Assembly (NCBI RefSeq): GCF_901933205.1
Contig: NC_044596.1
Coordinates: forward strand, 4,280,001-4,344,000
Direction of reading: 5' to 3'
DNA length: 64,000 nt
Source of the DNA: Camarhynchus parvulus
Lineage: Eukaryota; Chordata; Aves; Passeriformes; Thraupidae
The notes under the pieces were generated by a model. The model ran no database searches, was not told the DNA's origin, and worked only from the letters and a program-made list of their open reading frames with translations. Made by a program: the position numbers and the translations under genes. This document shows positions 1 through 12,335 of the stretch, piece after piece. Numbering within the stretch: the stretch's first letter is position 1; the number at the start of each line of letters is the position of its first letter.

Positions 1-300
1 GGTGCTGCAGGATTTGGGTGCTGAGGATGTAGATCCTGTGGGATTTTGGTGCTGCAGGATTTGGGTTCTGTAGGATTTAGGTTCTGCAGGATTTAGGTTC
101 TGTAGGATTTGGGTTCTGCAGGATTTCAGATCATCCTGGGATTCAAATCCTGGGATTTAGGTGCTGAGGATGTGGATCCTGCAGGATTTGGTTCTGCAGG
201 ATTTGGGTTCTGCAGGATTTGGGTTCTGCTGGATGTGGATCCTGTCGGATTTGGGTTCTGCAGGATTTGGGTTCTGCAGGACATGGGTGCTGCAGGCACT
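1..300. repeat. ~15-bp minisatellite (TGCAGGATTTGGGTTC-like)
   Basis: Imperfect tandem copies of a G/T-rich unit around GCAGGATTTGGGTTCT run from the window edge to about 300. Longer variants contain GTGGATCCTG. Open frames across it are repeat translations, not genes. Confidence 0.85.
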
Positions 301-1249
301 GCCAAATCTAGTGGACAATCACCCCACCTGGATCCAAGGATAACATTTCCTTGTGAATTTGGACCATTCCAAAGCCAGAAAAACCCCCATGGGGTGAGCA
401 CACCCCGAGCAGTGCAGCACAGCACCCCAAAACCACAGAGCCACCTGGAAAACCCTCACCCCTTCCCATATTCCCTCCATCCCTGCAAGGAATCCTCAGC
501 ATTCCCTCATTTCTCCTCCTCCCACCACCTTTATCCCACAATTTTTCCCAAATGGGAAACTCAGCACCTCCTTTTCCCTGCTCCTGCCCTGTTCTTTTCC
601 ACGATCCCGCTCCTTAAAAGCGAAATCAACCCCATCTATCACCCTAACGATTTTCATTTCCCGGCTCTCCGCTGATTTATGGAGCCGCTTCCCGGAGCTG
701 CCGAAAGTTCAGGGATGGGCTGGGGGTGGCCAGGGACACACGGGGACACCGTGGGCTCCCTCAGAGTCCCGTGGCAGCACGAGCTGGGAAAAGGCTCAAA
801 ATAACCCAGGGGGGGTGACAAGGAAGGGACATTTGGCCATCCCACAGCAGGGAGCTGTGTGGAAGTGGGAAAATCACGGGGTGTGGGAGCAGCTGGTGGC
901 ACCCGGACTGTCCCCTGCTGCTGGCGGTGTCACCCAGCCCTGCTGGCACTCGGGGCGGCGGTGACAAAGTGACACCAACAATCAGAGGGGTTTGAGGCCA
1001 TAAATCCGAGGGATGTCACCCTGCCCTGGGCGTCCCCAGCATGGGCAGAGGGGATGTGGGGCTTAAAAACCAGCGGGATTTGGGTCTGGGGATGCCACCG
1101 GCCCCATCCCGCAGCCCTGGGGCATTGGGAACCTTTGGGAAAGCCCCTTTGGAGACATTTCCTGATCCAGACCCTTCCCAGCATCCCCATCCCTCAGCCA
1201 GTCCAGGCTGCCTGGATGTTTATTTTCACCTGCATTCATTTGCCTACAT
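301..1249. other. Intergenic, nothing recognised
   Basis: Moderately GC-rich sequence with no splice-flanked exon, RNA gene or element that I recognise. It lies downstream of the OPTC 3' end. Confidence 0.5.
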
Positions 1250-1785
1250 CTCTCTTTTCCCCCCTTATTTTATTCCATTTTTTCCTTATTTTACTGTTCT
1301 TTTTTCCCCTTATTTTCCCCCTTTCCCCCTTATTTTCTTCTTCTTTTTTTCCTTATTTTCATCTTTTTCTTTTCCTTATTTATTCCCCTTTTCCCCTTAT
1401 TTTATTCCTCTTTTTTTCCTTATTTCCCCCTTTTTTCCTTATTTTATTCTCCTTTTCCCTTATTTTATTCCTCTTTTTCCCTTATTTTATTCCTCTTTTT
1501 TCCTTATTTCTCCCCTTTTTTCCTTCTTTTATTCCCCCTTTTTTCTTATTTTATTCCTCTTTTTTCCTTATTTATTTCTCTTTTTCACTTATTTTATTCC
1601 TCTTTTTTCCCCCTTATTTTATTCCCCTTTTCTCCTTATTTTATCCCCCTTTCCCCCTTATTTTATTCCCCTTTTTCCTTTATTTTATTCCCCTTTTCTC
1701 CTTATTTTATTCCCATTTCCCCCTTATTTTATTCCCATTTTTCCTTTCTTTTAGTCCTCTTTTTTCCCTTATTTTCCCCCCTGTT
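1250..1785. repeat. Pyrimidine-rich ~20-bp minisatellite
   Basis: About 530 bp of nearly pure pyrimidine plus TTATTTTATTCC blocks (consensus CCCTTATTTTATTCCCCTTT) in imperfect tandem. Phe/Pro-rich frames here are artefacts of composition. The strand asymmetry is strong. Confidence 0.85.
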
Positions 1786-2514
1786 TGTCCCAAGTCCCGA
1801 CTCGATTTCAGGCGCTCCAGAATTTAGAAACAATTTGCTCCACATGCCACTTTCCTGAAGGGATCGAAGGCTTCTCCCGGCAATCTCCGTGTCCCCAGGG
1901 AGGGAGGAGCCATGGGGACAGCGACAGCGGGGCCACAGTGATGCCACCAGCTGCCACCCCCGGGTCACACACCCCAGGGGGAAAAAAAAATCAACGCCAG
2001 AAGGAAATTCCTCTGGGATGTGGGAATTCAAATTCCCCCACCCTGCTCTGGGTGCACAAAGGAACATCACCCTAAAAAAAATCAGAAAAAGGGGAATTTC
2101 CCCCAAATCCTCGCAGGGAATTTCATCCCAACGAGCAGGGCCAGAAAAAAAAGCAGCTGGAAGCACCAGGGAAGGGAAATAATTTCAATTCCTCGAGCAG
2201 CAATTTGGGCTAAGCGTGCTCTGCATTCCCACAGTTTTCCCTGTGGGGAAGCTTTTCCCGAGCCCTGGAGAACTCCCTGGATTTCTCCTCAGCTCAGCCG
2301 GGTCCTTTCCCTGCAATCCTGCAGCTCCAGCATTTCTCTGATCATAAATTAGCGACGCTTGCACTCGGAGCTGTTTCTCTCTTCCCCCTCTCCAGGTTTT
2401 CCACATCCCACAGCCGGGGAAGATCCAGGCTTGGTGTGGTTATTTTAAAAGACGCCGATCAATCAGAGCTCCCCTCCTCCCGTCCTCATCCTCAATCAAT
2501 CAGAGCTCCTTTCC

Positions 2515-2603
2515 TCCCATCCTCATCCTCATCCTCATCCTCATCCTCATCCTCATCCTCATCCTCATCCTCATCCTCATCCTCATCCTCATCCTCATCC
2601 TTG
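2515..2603. repeat. (TCATCC)n microsatellite
   Basis: About 14 near-perfect hexamer copies. The sequence on either side (1786-2514 and 2604-4030) is otherwise unique noncoding DNA, with a poly-A run near 2689-2709 and a T/G-rich low-complexity tract near 3420-3460. Confidence 0.95.
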
Positions 2604-4034
2604 GCTTCTCCAACCCCTCCTAATCACAGCATCCCCCCCAAACCCACCCAAATCCCCAAATCCCGCTTGGAAGAGCTCAGATTAAGGTAAAAAAAAAAAA
2701 AAAAAAAAAGGGGAACACTGAATTGCCAGTGGGGAGAGCCTCGTGCCCATCAGGAGACTGGATGAGGTCCTTGGAAAATCTGGGATTGAGGCCTGGAAAA
2801 GCCACTTCTGCTGGAGTTTTCCTCCATTCCGTCACTTTTCCATGCCCAGATGGGAGATGATCCCCTGGGAATGGGGCTGGAGGGAATTTTCGCTGCTCCA
2901 GGAGGGGGGGATCCAGGAGCCCCTGGGTTGGGAGAACATTCCCATTTTGGGGGAGCCACGCTGCTGTCACCCCCCCAAGGAGGTGACACTGCCACTCCTG
3001 GCTGCCACCACCTCCCCATCCTGAGCATCCCCCGTCCCATCCCAGCCCCCAAACCCCCTTGGCCCCTCGGAGCCGTTCCCACATTCCCGGCAATTCACAC
3101 TTCTCATCCCGGAGCTTTTCCCAGGCTTTGTCAGGGCTCCTGTTGACAGCACCTAACGCGTGGCTGCTAAAAATAGCGGCGTGGCAATCGCATCTCCCAC
3201 CCCGAGCCGCTCAGGGCACGGGATCCCGATCCCAGAGAAAGGCAGGAAAGCCCCGGGATGCTGCAGGAACCCCCAATCCCTTGGGAATGCAGCAGGGAGG
3301 GGGCTGAGCCCGAGAAATCTGAATTTCTACGGATTATTTTTATACAATTCGAGGGGGAGGGGGATGTGGAAAAAAACAAGGGATGTGTTTGCAGCGTTTT
3401 GCTGCGGTTTTTTCCTCCTCCTTTTTTTGTTTTGTTTTGTTTTGGTTTTTTTTATGTTTTTCCAGTGGTGGAGGGGAAAATGGGGAGAAGAAAAGCTCAG
3501 GCTGTTCCCCCCATCCCGTTCCCATTCCCATTGTTGGGTTTCCCTGGAGGGACCCCAGGGCTGTCCACACCTCAGGGATAATTCATGGGTGTCCCTTTCA
3601 TCCCCTGCTCCAAGCTAATCAATCCCAGCTCTGGGATTTTCTGGGAAAAAAAAAGGGGAAAAGTGCACAATTGGAGCAGCACCATTAATAAACAGAATAA
3701 TTTGTTAATCCCAGGGGGAATTAATGACTCCAGCAATGACCCCATTGGGATTGGGGCAGGAAAATGAGGTTTTGGTCATTCTGAGGGATCTTCCCAGCTT
3801 TTCCAGGGCCCAGGAGGCTGAAAAGTCCAATGGTCCTTCCCTGATTGCAGTGTCACATCCCTGAGCTGCAAGGGGACACCAGGGGACAGCTCTGTCCCCA
3901 CGTGGTGGCCAAAGGACACAGGGCTACTCCTGGTGGGGGGAAAGGAGAGGAAATTTGGGTGAGGAGAAGGGAGAGGGAGCTGGGAATGGGGAGCTGGAGG
4001 TGGAAGCTGCTGAGGGGATGGAGGGAACTCCTGG

Positions 4035-4885
4035 ACACACCCAGGGGTGTCACACGCTGTGGCCAGGGATGTCACACAGAGCCCACAGGGATGTCACATG
4101 CAGTCCCACAAGGGTGTCACACAGAGCCCCCACGGATGTCACACAGAGTCCCCCAAGGGTGTCACGCGCTGTGGCCCAGGGGTGTCACACGAAGTCCCGC
4201 AAGGGTGTCACACTTGTCCCCAGGGATGTCACACTTGTCCCCAGGGATGTCACACAGAGTCCCTCAGGGATGTCACCCACTGTCCCCCAGGGATGTCACA
4301 CTGAGCCCCCCAGGGATGTCACACGCAATCTCTGTGTCCCTAGGGATGTCACACGCAGTCCCCAGGTTTATCACACTGAGTGCCCCAAGGATGTCACACA
4401 GAGTCCCCAGGAGGCGAATGTCAACGCGCCCCGGGGGTGTCACACTGAGCCCCGGGGTGTCACACAGTGTCCCCAGGGATGTCACACTGAGCCCCCGGGG
4501 GTGTCACATGCAGTCCCTGTGTCCCCGGAATGTCACACGCAGTCCCCCGGGGGTGTCACACGCAGTCCCTGTGTCCCCGGGATGTCACACAGAAGCCGGG
4601 TGTCACACTGAGCCCCCGGGGGTGTCACACGCAGTCCCTGTGTCCCCGGGATGTCACACAGAGTCCCCAGGGGTGTCACACTGAGCCCCCGGGGTGTCCC
4701 CCCCAGGGTGTCCCCGGGATGTCACAGCAGTCCCTGTGTCCCCGGGATGTCACACAGAGTCCCCAGGGGTGTCACACTGAGCCCCCGGGGGTGTCACACG
4801 CAGTCCCTGCGTCCCCGGGATGTCACACACAGTCCCCCGGGGGTGTCACACGCAGTCCCTGTGTCCCCGGGATGTCACCCGCTGT
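4035..4885. repeat. ~27-bp minisatellite (GGGATGTCACACAGAGTCCCC)
   Basis: About 30 imperfect copies of a unit containing GATGTCACAC followed by a CCCC-rich spacer. Towards the 3' end a higher-order unit with GCAGTCCCTGTGTCCCCGG appears. It has no coding potential beyond repeat frames. Confidence 0.92.
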
Positions 4886-6679
4886 CCCAGCTCCCCCCAC
4901 ACCCCCCGGGCCACCTCCCGCAGGGGCAGCGAGGGAGCGGGTCCCGCTCTGCGGGGACATTTGGAGAATCCCCCAAATTCCGTCTCTGTTGTGGGGCTGG
5001 GAGCGGAGCTGGGAGGGCAGCACGGAGGCGGAGGAGGAGGAGGAGGAAGAGGAGGCGAGCAGGGGGCGGGGGCCATCTGGAGCAGCCGCAGGATGCTGAG
5101 CTGGCGGGGGCTCTGCGAGCCGGCGCTGCCAGAGCCGAGCGATCAATGTGTGACAGCCCAGCCCCGCCGAGGGAAGGTGACCTTGAGCGGCACAGCGACA
5201 AGGGAGGAGGGAGGCAGAGCCAGGAATCCGCTCGGAAACGCTCCCCGGGCCAGGCAGCAGCGATGGAGGCGAGGACAGGGATGCAGAGCCCCGATGGCAG
5301 CGCCGCGGAGGGCTCTGTGCCCTCCTGGCTGCTCCAGGACAGGATCCCGGTGTTCCAGCAGCGCCTGGGGACAGTCCCGAGTGGCAGGAGGGGGTGGCGG
5401 TTCCCAGCCAGGACACGAGGGCGTGATCAATAACTGCTCCAATAATCAATAATTGAGCTCCAAAACAGCCTCCGCTCGGCCCCATCCTGCTCCCTCCTCG
5501 CTGGAGGTGACAGGGCCACAAAAGCCACACAAGACACCCGCCCTGAACCTCAACTCTGCCCCAGCAGAGCCCCCCAGAGCCCCTCGCTGCGCTCGGAAAT
5601 TTGGGATTTCTGTAAATCCGGGCGCCATCCCCTCACTGCCCTCACCCTCCTGCCGCAGCCCAGCCCCTGCAGCTCCCCCGAGCCCTTCCCCGGATCCTTC
5701 CCGGGCTGTTCCCGATCCCCGCGGGCATTCCCGGGATCCCCGAAGGCTCCAGGAGGGAGAGAGAGAGCGCTCCGAAGGGAAGGTCCGACATTCCCGGCGC
5801 TGCCTTTGCCCTCTAGCGGGACCAACGCGAAGGGACCGGTGGAGAAAATCCGGACAATTCCCTCCTGCTGGAGCCCGAATTGCAGAAATCCCAACTTTTC
5901 CGAAAGAAATGAGCGGCTCTGAGCGGGATTTGCTGCGGGAGAGTTGAGATTTAGGGGGGTTGTCGCGCCTTGGGTGGTTTTGGGGTCCCCTCAGCCCTGG
6001 AGAGGATGGGACGGGGTGGGACACGGTGGGACAGGGGGGTCCCACTTTTTCCAGAGCTCTGCAGGGGCAGAGGTGGGGCTGGATTTGGGGAGGGGGGCGC
6101 TGGGGGCTCCATCCCATGGGATCAGCGGGATAAAGGCTGGTGGGAAGGTGTTGGAAGGGTGGGTGGGATGGAGGAGGATGAGGGGGCAGCAGATCCGTAG
6201 GCTGTTGACACAACAACAGCGGCAACAAATCCTGCAGTTCTGGATAAAACAACTCCAAATTCCCATTTTCCCAAGGATTTTGGGTCAACAATCCACGCCT
6301 GGGCTGGGTTTTGCATGGAAAAGGGGTGAGAGGAGGTGCCCACACCATCCCCATGGATGAGGAGCTGGATCTTCTTCCCAGGTTTTCTCCAGCCGCCTTC
6401 GGATGCCTCCCCGGGCTCTGAGGATGTGGGCTGAGCTCCGTGGTTTCAGTTCAGGGCTCTGGATTCTCCAGGGATGTGTCATCCCCCTCGCCGTGTTCCT
6501 TACACGTGGATAAAAATATAAGGGATGAATCCATCAGAGATGGAAAATATCCCACAGCGCTGGGCAGCTCCTGCTGGCTGCGGAAAACCGGGATGGGCCC
6601 GGGGGATTCAGCTCCAGCCCAGGGAGATCCTGGTGGGACTGGTGGGGCTGGTGGATCTCCAGGGTTCTCTGCGGTTCCA
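4886..6679. other. GC-rich intergenic sequence
   Basis: Unique GC-rich DNA with a short GGA/GAG run near 5028-5056. I see no exon, RNA gene or mobile element. Long open frames here reflect high GC content. Confidence 0.5.
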
Positions 6680-7046
6680 AACTCATGGATATTGTCCTAA
6701 ATCTATGGATGCCCTCCCAAATCCATGGATGCCATCCTAAATCCATGGATAACATCCCAAATCCATTTATACCATCCCAAATCCAGGGATTCCCCTCCCA
6801 AATCCATGGATACTGTCCCAAATCCATGGATACACTCCTAAATCCATGGATACTTTCCCAAATACATTTGTATCATCCCAAATCCATGAATACCATCCCA
6901 AACCCATGGATGCCATCGCAAATCCAGGGGTACCTTCTTAAATCCATGGATATCCTCTTAAATCTGTGGACACCTTCCTAAATCCATGGATACCATCCCA
7001 AATCCATTTATACCATCCCAAATCCATGGGTACCTTCCCAAATGCA
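6680..7046. repeat. ~20-bp minisatellite (AAATCCATGGATACCATCCC)
   Basis: About 18 imperfect copies, ending just beyond the poly(A) signals of OPTC. Confidence 0.92.
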
Positions 7047-7056
7047 TTTTCAAATC

Positions 7057-7079
7057 TTTATTTCATTTTATTTTTTATT
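7057..7079 (-). terminator. OPTC: OPTC polyadenylation signals
   Basis: On the minus strand three overlapping or adjacent AATAAA hexamers (complements at 7057-7062, 7067-7072 and 7074-7079) lie about 140-160 nt past the OPTC stop codon. A short 3'UTR follows as an inference. The exact cleavage site is not determined. Confidence 0.6.
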
Positions 7080-7217
7080 TTATGCATTTGCCCCAGCACT
7101 GAGCTGACCCTGGGGTGGAACACCTCCACTTTAATCACATTTTCCATGGAGCAGCAGGGTCTGAGCTCTCTGGGATGGGATCTGGGAGCATTTTCCTGCA
7201 CTTGCAGCTCTGGGGGC

Positions 7218-7459
7218 TCAGGAGAAGCGGCCGGTGGGCAGGCGGGGCAGGCAGGAGAAGGCGTTGGGGAAGAGGCTCAGGTTGATGGGGTTCCCGTCCA
7301 GGCGGATGTCCTCGAGCGCCCGGCGGATCTGGCCCTGCTCCTGGCTGTCACAGAACGTGTCCTCGTGCATCGTCTGGATGTTGTTGTTCTGCAGGGGGGG
7401 AGAGAGGTGGAGCTGGGTCACAGGGAGCGGGAGAGGAGGAGGAGGAGCAGGACCAGGGC

Positions 7460-7496
<37 letters not shown>

Positions 7497-7849
7497 AGGA
7501 GGAGGATGAGGACCAGGAAAAGGACCAGGGCCAGGAGCAGGATCAGGGCCAGGGCCAGGACCAGGAAAAGGACCAGGACCAGGAAAAGGACCAGGACCAG
7601 GATCAGGGCCAGGGCCAGGACCAGAACCAGGAAAAGGACCAGGACCAGGAACAGGGCCAGGGCCAGGATCAGGGCCAGGGCCAGGCCAGAGCCAGGAAAA
7701 GGACCAGGACCAGGAAAAGGACCAGGACTAGGACCAGGACCAGGACTAGGAAAAGGACCAGGACCAGAACCAGGAGCAGGGCCAGGATCAGGACTAGGAA
7801 AAGGACTAGAAATAGAACCAGGACCAGGACAATGAGGATGAGGAGGAAG

Positions 7850-7884
<35 letters not shown>

Positions 7885-10800
7885 GACCAGGACAAGAACA
7901 AGGACCAGGACCAGCTAAACTCAGGTAAACCCCATCCCACCTGGAGGTGCAGGGAGCGCAGGCTCTCGGGAAGGGGCACCGGGATAAAATCCAGCTGGTT
8001 ATCGGAGAGATGGAGGAACTGCAGCTGCTTCAGGTCCTGTGGGGAGAGGACAGAGGTGAACCCCAATAGGGATGAACCCCTAGAGATGAACCCCTGAGAG
8101 ATGAACCAATGAGCCACCTAGAGATGAACCCCAACAGAGATAACCCCCCCAAGAGATGAACCAATGAATCCCCTAAAGATGAACCCCCAAGAGATGAACC
8201 CCAACAGAGATAAAACCCCAACAGAGATGAAGCAATGAACCCCCTAAAGATGAACCCCCATAGAGATGAACCCTCTAGAGATGAACCACCAATAGATGAA
8301 CCAACGAGTCACCTAGAGATGAACCCCAATAGAGATGAACCAATGAACCCCAACAGAGATGAACCCCCTAAAGATGAACCCCTATAGAGATGAACCCTCT
8401 AGAGATGAACCACCAATAGATGAACCGATCAGTCACCTAGAGATGAACCCCAATAGAGATGAACTCTCAAGAGATGAAGCAATGAACCCCTAAAAATGAA
8501 CCCCCAAGAGAAGACCCCCAATAGAGATGAACCCCCTAGAAATGAACCAATGAACCCCCAAGAGATGAACCCCCTAAAGATGAACCTCCAGAGATGACCC
8601 CCATAGAGATGAACCCCACAGAGATGACCCCCCTGGATCTGACCCCCGTGGTGCTGACCCCCTGGAGCTGACCCCTTCTCCCCTCCCTCCACCCCCGCAT
8701 CCCCCCGGGTCTGGCAGAACCTCCCCAGGTGTGGGGCGCACCCGGAAGGCCTCGGGGCGCAGCCCAGCGCTGGGGATGCGGTTGAGGCGCGCGTCCAGGC
8801 GCACGAGGCCGCGGGGCAGCTCGGGCAGCGCCGTCAGGAGGTTCTCGGGCAGCAGCAGCTCCTGCAGGCTGGGCAGCCCCCGGAACGCGTCCGCGTCCGC
8901 CCACGAGATGGAATTGCTGCTCAGGTCGATGCGCTTCAGCTTCTCTGAGGGCAGGAGGAGAACAGGGACAAAGCCAGGGTGGTTTATTCCCTGTCTCCCT
9001 GATTTTTTAAGATTTTCTAATGTTTACATTCTTGTAACGAACTTTCTCACACGCTTTCTGTAAATAACTTATTGTTTTGCATTCTTTTATGGAGGGAAAG
9101 AAATTTGATGGGCTGTTGGTTTGTCCAGTGTGATTGGAGAGGTGGGGTTTTCCTGTCGGTGACCCCGACGTACCGAGGCCGCGGAAGTCGCTGGCGCGCA
9201 CGGCCCCGATGCGGTTGAAGCGGCGTACAGGTATGCGGTGTCCGGGGGCAGCGCCGGGATCTGCTCCAGCCCCGCGTCGTCGCAGTACACCGAGCTGCCC
9301 AGGCACAGGCACAGCAGGCAGCTGGGCAGCCCTGCAAACAAGCCCCGACCCCATAAAATACCCCAGAACAGCGAGAGGAGCTCATCCCCCCGTGTGGACA
9401 TGGATCTGTGATGCACGGAGCTGTCACGGCCCCCTGACCCCATAAAATATCCCAGAACAGCAGGAGGAGCTCATCCCCCCGTGTGGACATGGATCTGTGA
9501 TGCACGGAGCTGTCACGGCTCCCTGACCCCATAAAATATCCCAGAACAGCAGGAGGAGCTCATCCCCCCGTGTGGACATGGATCTGTGATGCACGGAGCT
9601 GTCACGGCTCCCTGACCCCATAAAATACCCCAGAACAGCGCACGGACGTGCTCACATTGTGGGGATACAGAATCCACCGTACCAGAGCTGTCACAGCTCC
9701 CCGATCCCATAAAGTACCCCAGAACACTGGGATCTCTCCACCCTGCCATGGGGACATGGAGTTTGTGACACGCAGAGCTGTCACAGCTCCCTGACCCCAT
9801 AAAACACCCCAGAACATCAAAAGGATGTGCCCACTCTGTGGGGACTCAAAGTCCATGACACCAAAACTGTCACAGCCCCCCAACCCCATAAAATACCCCA
9901 GAAGAGCAGAAAGAGCCCATCCTGCCCTGGGGACGTGGATCTGTGACACCCAGAGCTGTCACAGCTCCCTGATCCCATAAAATACCCCAGAACAGCACAC
10001 GGACATGCTCACATTGTGGGGACACAGAATCCACGATACCAGAGCTGTCACAGCTCCCTGACCCCATAGAAAACCCCAGAACACTGGGATCTGCCCACCC
10101 TGCCATGGGGACACGGAGTTGGTGGCACCCAGAGCTGTCACAGCCCTGCATTCTCCAGGGAAGGGCCAGAAACTCCAAGCAAAAAAACCCCGTAAATAAA
10201 TGAAGTGCAGGAGCAGGAGAGGGGAGTTTAAAGCCCCTAAATTCATCTTTTTTTACACCCAAAGCTCTCCTCACCCCCTTAATTTTCCCACTGGGGAAAG
10301 CAGAACTCAAGAAAATTCTTTTGGATCGAGAAAAATCTGTCCCAGCTGCCCCCAAGGCCCCAGCACGGGGGGCAGGAGGGGTAAAACCAAACCCACCCCA
10401 CACCTGATCCCCCTCCTCTCCCCCAGGGTTCCCAAACCCCTTCGAGGGGGGGTTCAGAGCAGCTCAGCGCCAATTTCCTTTCTCCTCCCACTTAATTTTT
10501 CCCGTCCTGGAGTGACAGAAAAGGAATAAGGATATTTATCCTCGCTGCAGGATTTTAATTGTCACTAATCTAATTGCCACCGTCGCGAAGCCTCTGCTCA
10601 TTAAAGCCTCGCTGCTTTGCTGGAGTTCATTTTTTCCCAGCCATTTCTCTCTCTGCAGCCCTCCTGTGAGCAGACTCAACCCCAAAACCCTGTGAAGAGC
10701 TGCTGGCAGCACCAAAATTCCCTTTTTTCTCCCCAAAATTCCACCTGTGTGACGTGGGGATGAATCCCAAGGGAACACAACTCACCCTGGCTGGGGATGG

Positions 10801-11441
10801 GCGCTGGGGGCACGGGGCCAGTACCGCTCGGGGGCTGCAGTTTTGGGGTTCCAGCCGTGGTTTCAGCCGGCTCTGGGAGGGTTTTGGGGTCCTTGGGACG
10901 GGGAGCCAAGGTGCCAACCTCGATCTGCAAACACAGCTGGGTGTGAGTGTGGGTGAATTGTCCCTTCTGGGGTGGGTGGCACCAGTCAGGGTCATTAATC
11001 CCTTCTTGGAAAGCTCTCCAAGGAACCCTCCCGGCCTTCCTGGCCCCGAGGGATGAAGGAATCCTCACATCCAAGAGCTGGCAGGGGTTTGGCTCTGGTA
11101 AAACCTTCCCCAGTCCTGGGAGAGCTGCCAGGGCTGCTGCTCCTGCAGTGCCACAGCCGTCCCTGGCACCAAATCCCCGTCCCAGGATGCAGCCAGGGGC
11201 TCTCCTGTGTCCCCCTCACCTTGGGGACAAGGTCCCCGTACTCATAGAGCTCCTCGTAGTTGCTCAGGTCCAGGATGTCCCCGTAGCTCTCCAAGGTGAC
11301 GTCGTAGTTGTCCAAATCCAGGTTTTCAAAGAGGCTCAGCTCAGCCTTGGCCTTGTCCACCTTCCTCCTGTCCTTGGCTGGCACAGCCCAAAGTGTCCCC
11401 AGGCACAGGGTGGCCACCCCCAGCCAGCCCAGGGGACACAT
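7218..11441 (-). CDS. OPTC: Opticin (class III SLRP), six coding exons, one base missing
   Basis: Opticin is a secreted ocular/vitreous proteoglycan-family protein that associates with collagen fibrils. Coding exons on the minus strand are 11441-11220, 10924-10786, 9331-9174, 8944-8742, 8036-7941 and 7388-7218. All introns are GT-AG, and phases agree except for one missing base in exon 9331-9174. After restoring that base the length is 329 aa, close to the ~332 aa of mammals. The start MCPLGWLG opens a signal peptide (about residues 1-22). Next come an acidic, Tyr-rich sulfation-type segment (NYEELYEYGD) and a Pro/Thr/Ser mucin-like exon (10924-10786). The class III Cys cap CX2CXCX6C (CLLCLCLGSSVYC) is followed by leucine-rich repeats and the C-terminal LEDIRLDGNPINLSLFP cap ending GRFS. 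It sits tail-to-head with PRELP as in other vertebrates. The symbol is assigned from this diagnostic architecture and similarity to known opticins. Confidence 0.96.
7435..7916. repeat. GGACCA/GGAGCA hexamer array in OPTC intron
   Basis: About 480 bp of imperfect 6-bp (CCAGGA) repeats lie in the last OPTC intron, between the exons ending 7388 and starting 7941. The array is purine-rich on the plus strand. Confidence 0.92.
8046..8650. repeat. AGAGATGAACCCC minisatellite in OPTC intron
   Basis: Imperfect tandem copies of units such as TAGAGATGAACCCC, with higher-order blocks of about 60-130 bp, fill most of the intron between exons 8742-8944 and 7941-8036. Confidence 0.9.
9005..9160 (-). mobile_element. 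Probable ERV LTR fragment in OPTC intron
   Basis: An AT-richer block of about 150 bp sits between two OPTC exons in otherwise GC-rich DNA. Read on the minus strand it has CCAATCACACTGGACAAACC, then TATTTACAGAAAGCG and a TTACAAGAATGTAAACATT segment. This resembles songbird retroviral LTR sequence as I remember it. Family and boundaries are uncertain. Confidence 0.4.
9174..9331 (-). other. OPTC: OPTC Cys-cap exon with 1-bp frameshift
   Basis: The exon encodes GLPSCLLCLCLGSSVYCDD through TAYLYA in one frame and FNRIGAVRASDFRGL in the next frame. The conserved opticin motif YLYARFNRI needs a codon CGC after GCC, but the plus strand has CGGCG (9221-9225) where CGGGCG is expected. The exon is 158 bp instead of a phase-consistent 159. 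Splice sites on both sides are intact: acceptor CT at 9332-9333 and donor complement AC at 9172-9173. A base-call or consensus error in a G run is the simplest explanation; real inactivation is the alternative. Confidence 0.9.
9345..10145. repeat. ~88-bp minisatellite in OPTC intron
   Basis: About nine tandem copies of an ~88-bp unit marked by CCCCATAAAATACCCCAGAAC and a GAGCTGTCACAGCTCCCTGA segment. The first three copies are nearly identical (about 9345-9610) and the remainder diverged, which suggests recent local expansion next to the exon at 9331. Confidence 0.92.
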
Positions 11442-11489
11442 CCTGCACCCGGCCGGGGTCACAGGACCTGGAATGTCACCAAGGGCTGG

Positions 11490-11770
11490 GTGGGGGGGAC
11501 AGGCGACCCCAGGAGGGGACAGACAGCCCAAATCCTGGGGGAGACAGCCCCCAAACCCAGAGGGGACAGACAGCCCCCAAACCCTGGGGGGACAGACAGC
11601 CCCAGCCCTGGGGGGACAGGCAGCCCCAAACCCAGAGGGGACAGACAGCCCAAGCCCTGGGGTGGAGGGGACAGACAGCCCAAATCCCGGGGGGGACAGA
11701 CAGCCCCCAACCCTGGGGTAGCGGGGACAGACAGCCCCAGCCTCGGGAGGGGACAGACAGAGGGGACATT
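11490..11770. repeat. GGGGACAGACAGCCC minisatellite upstream of OPTC start
   Basis: Imperfect copies of a 20-30-bp unit with core GGGGACAGACAGCCCCAA begin about 50 bp upstream (gene sense) of the OPTC start codon. Confidence 0.9.
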
Positions 11771-12184
11771 CCGTGACCCTTTTCAGCGCATTTCACGCTC
11801 GGCTGTGCAGGGGAGGCCCCGCGGGGCTGCCGGGGCTGCCCGGCTTTCCCAGCCCCGGGGGGTGCGGAGGGGGTCGGGGGGTGATGAGGGGGTCACGGCC
11901 CTCGTGGGGACGGGCGGAACCGGCCCCTAGCCCAACAAGCCCAGCAGCCGAGGAGAACCAGCGCCAGGAGCCCCGGAACTGCTGCTCCCCCTTCTGGTCC
12001 CACATCCGGGTCTAAATCCCGGTCTAAATCTGCTTTTCCAACATCCTGGCGGGCCAGAGGCCACGGGATCCGTGTGACAGCACGGGGACATCCCCCAGTG
12101 CTGGCAGCTCCACATCCAAACCCACCAGGACCCATTCCCACAGGAGAATTCCCTCCCGTGGGACACCCACGGCAGAGCAGGGCG

Positions 12185-12335
12185 AGATCCCAAATCCCAA
12201 ATCAAATCCCAAATCCCAAGTTCCAAATCCCAAATTCCAAATCCCAAATCAAATCCCAAATCCCAAATTCCAAGCTCCAAATAACGAATTCCAATCTCTA
12301 AATTTCAAATCCCAAGTCCCAAACCCCAAATCCAC
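12185..12335. repeat. AAATCCCAAATCCC short tandem repeat
   Basis: Imperfect AAATCCC heptamers with TTCC variants over about 150 bp, in the OPTC upstream region. Confidence 0.85.

Noticed and set aside
3845..5433. His/Ser/Val-rich frames with repeated MSH motifs
   Set aside because: They are frame translations of the GATGTCACAC minisatellite at 4035-4885.
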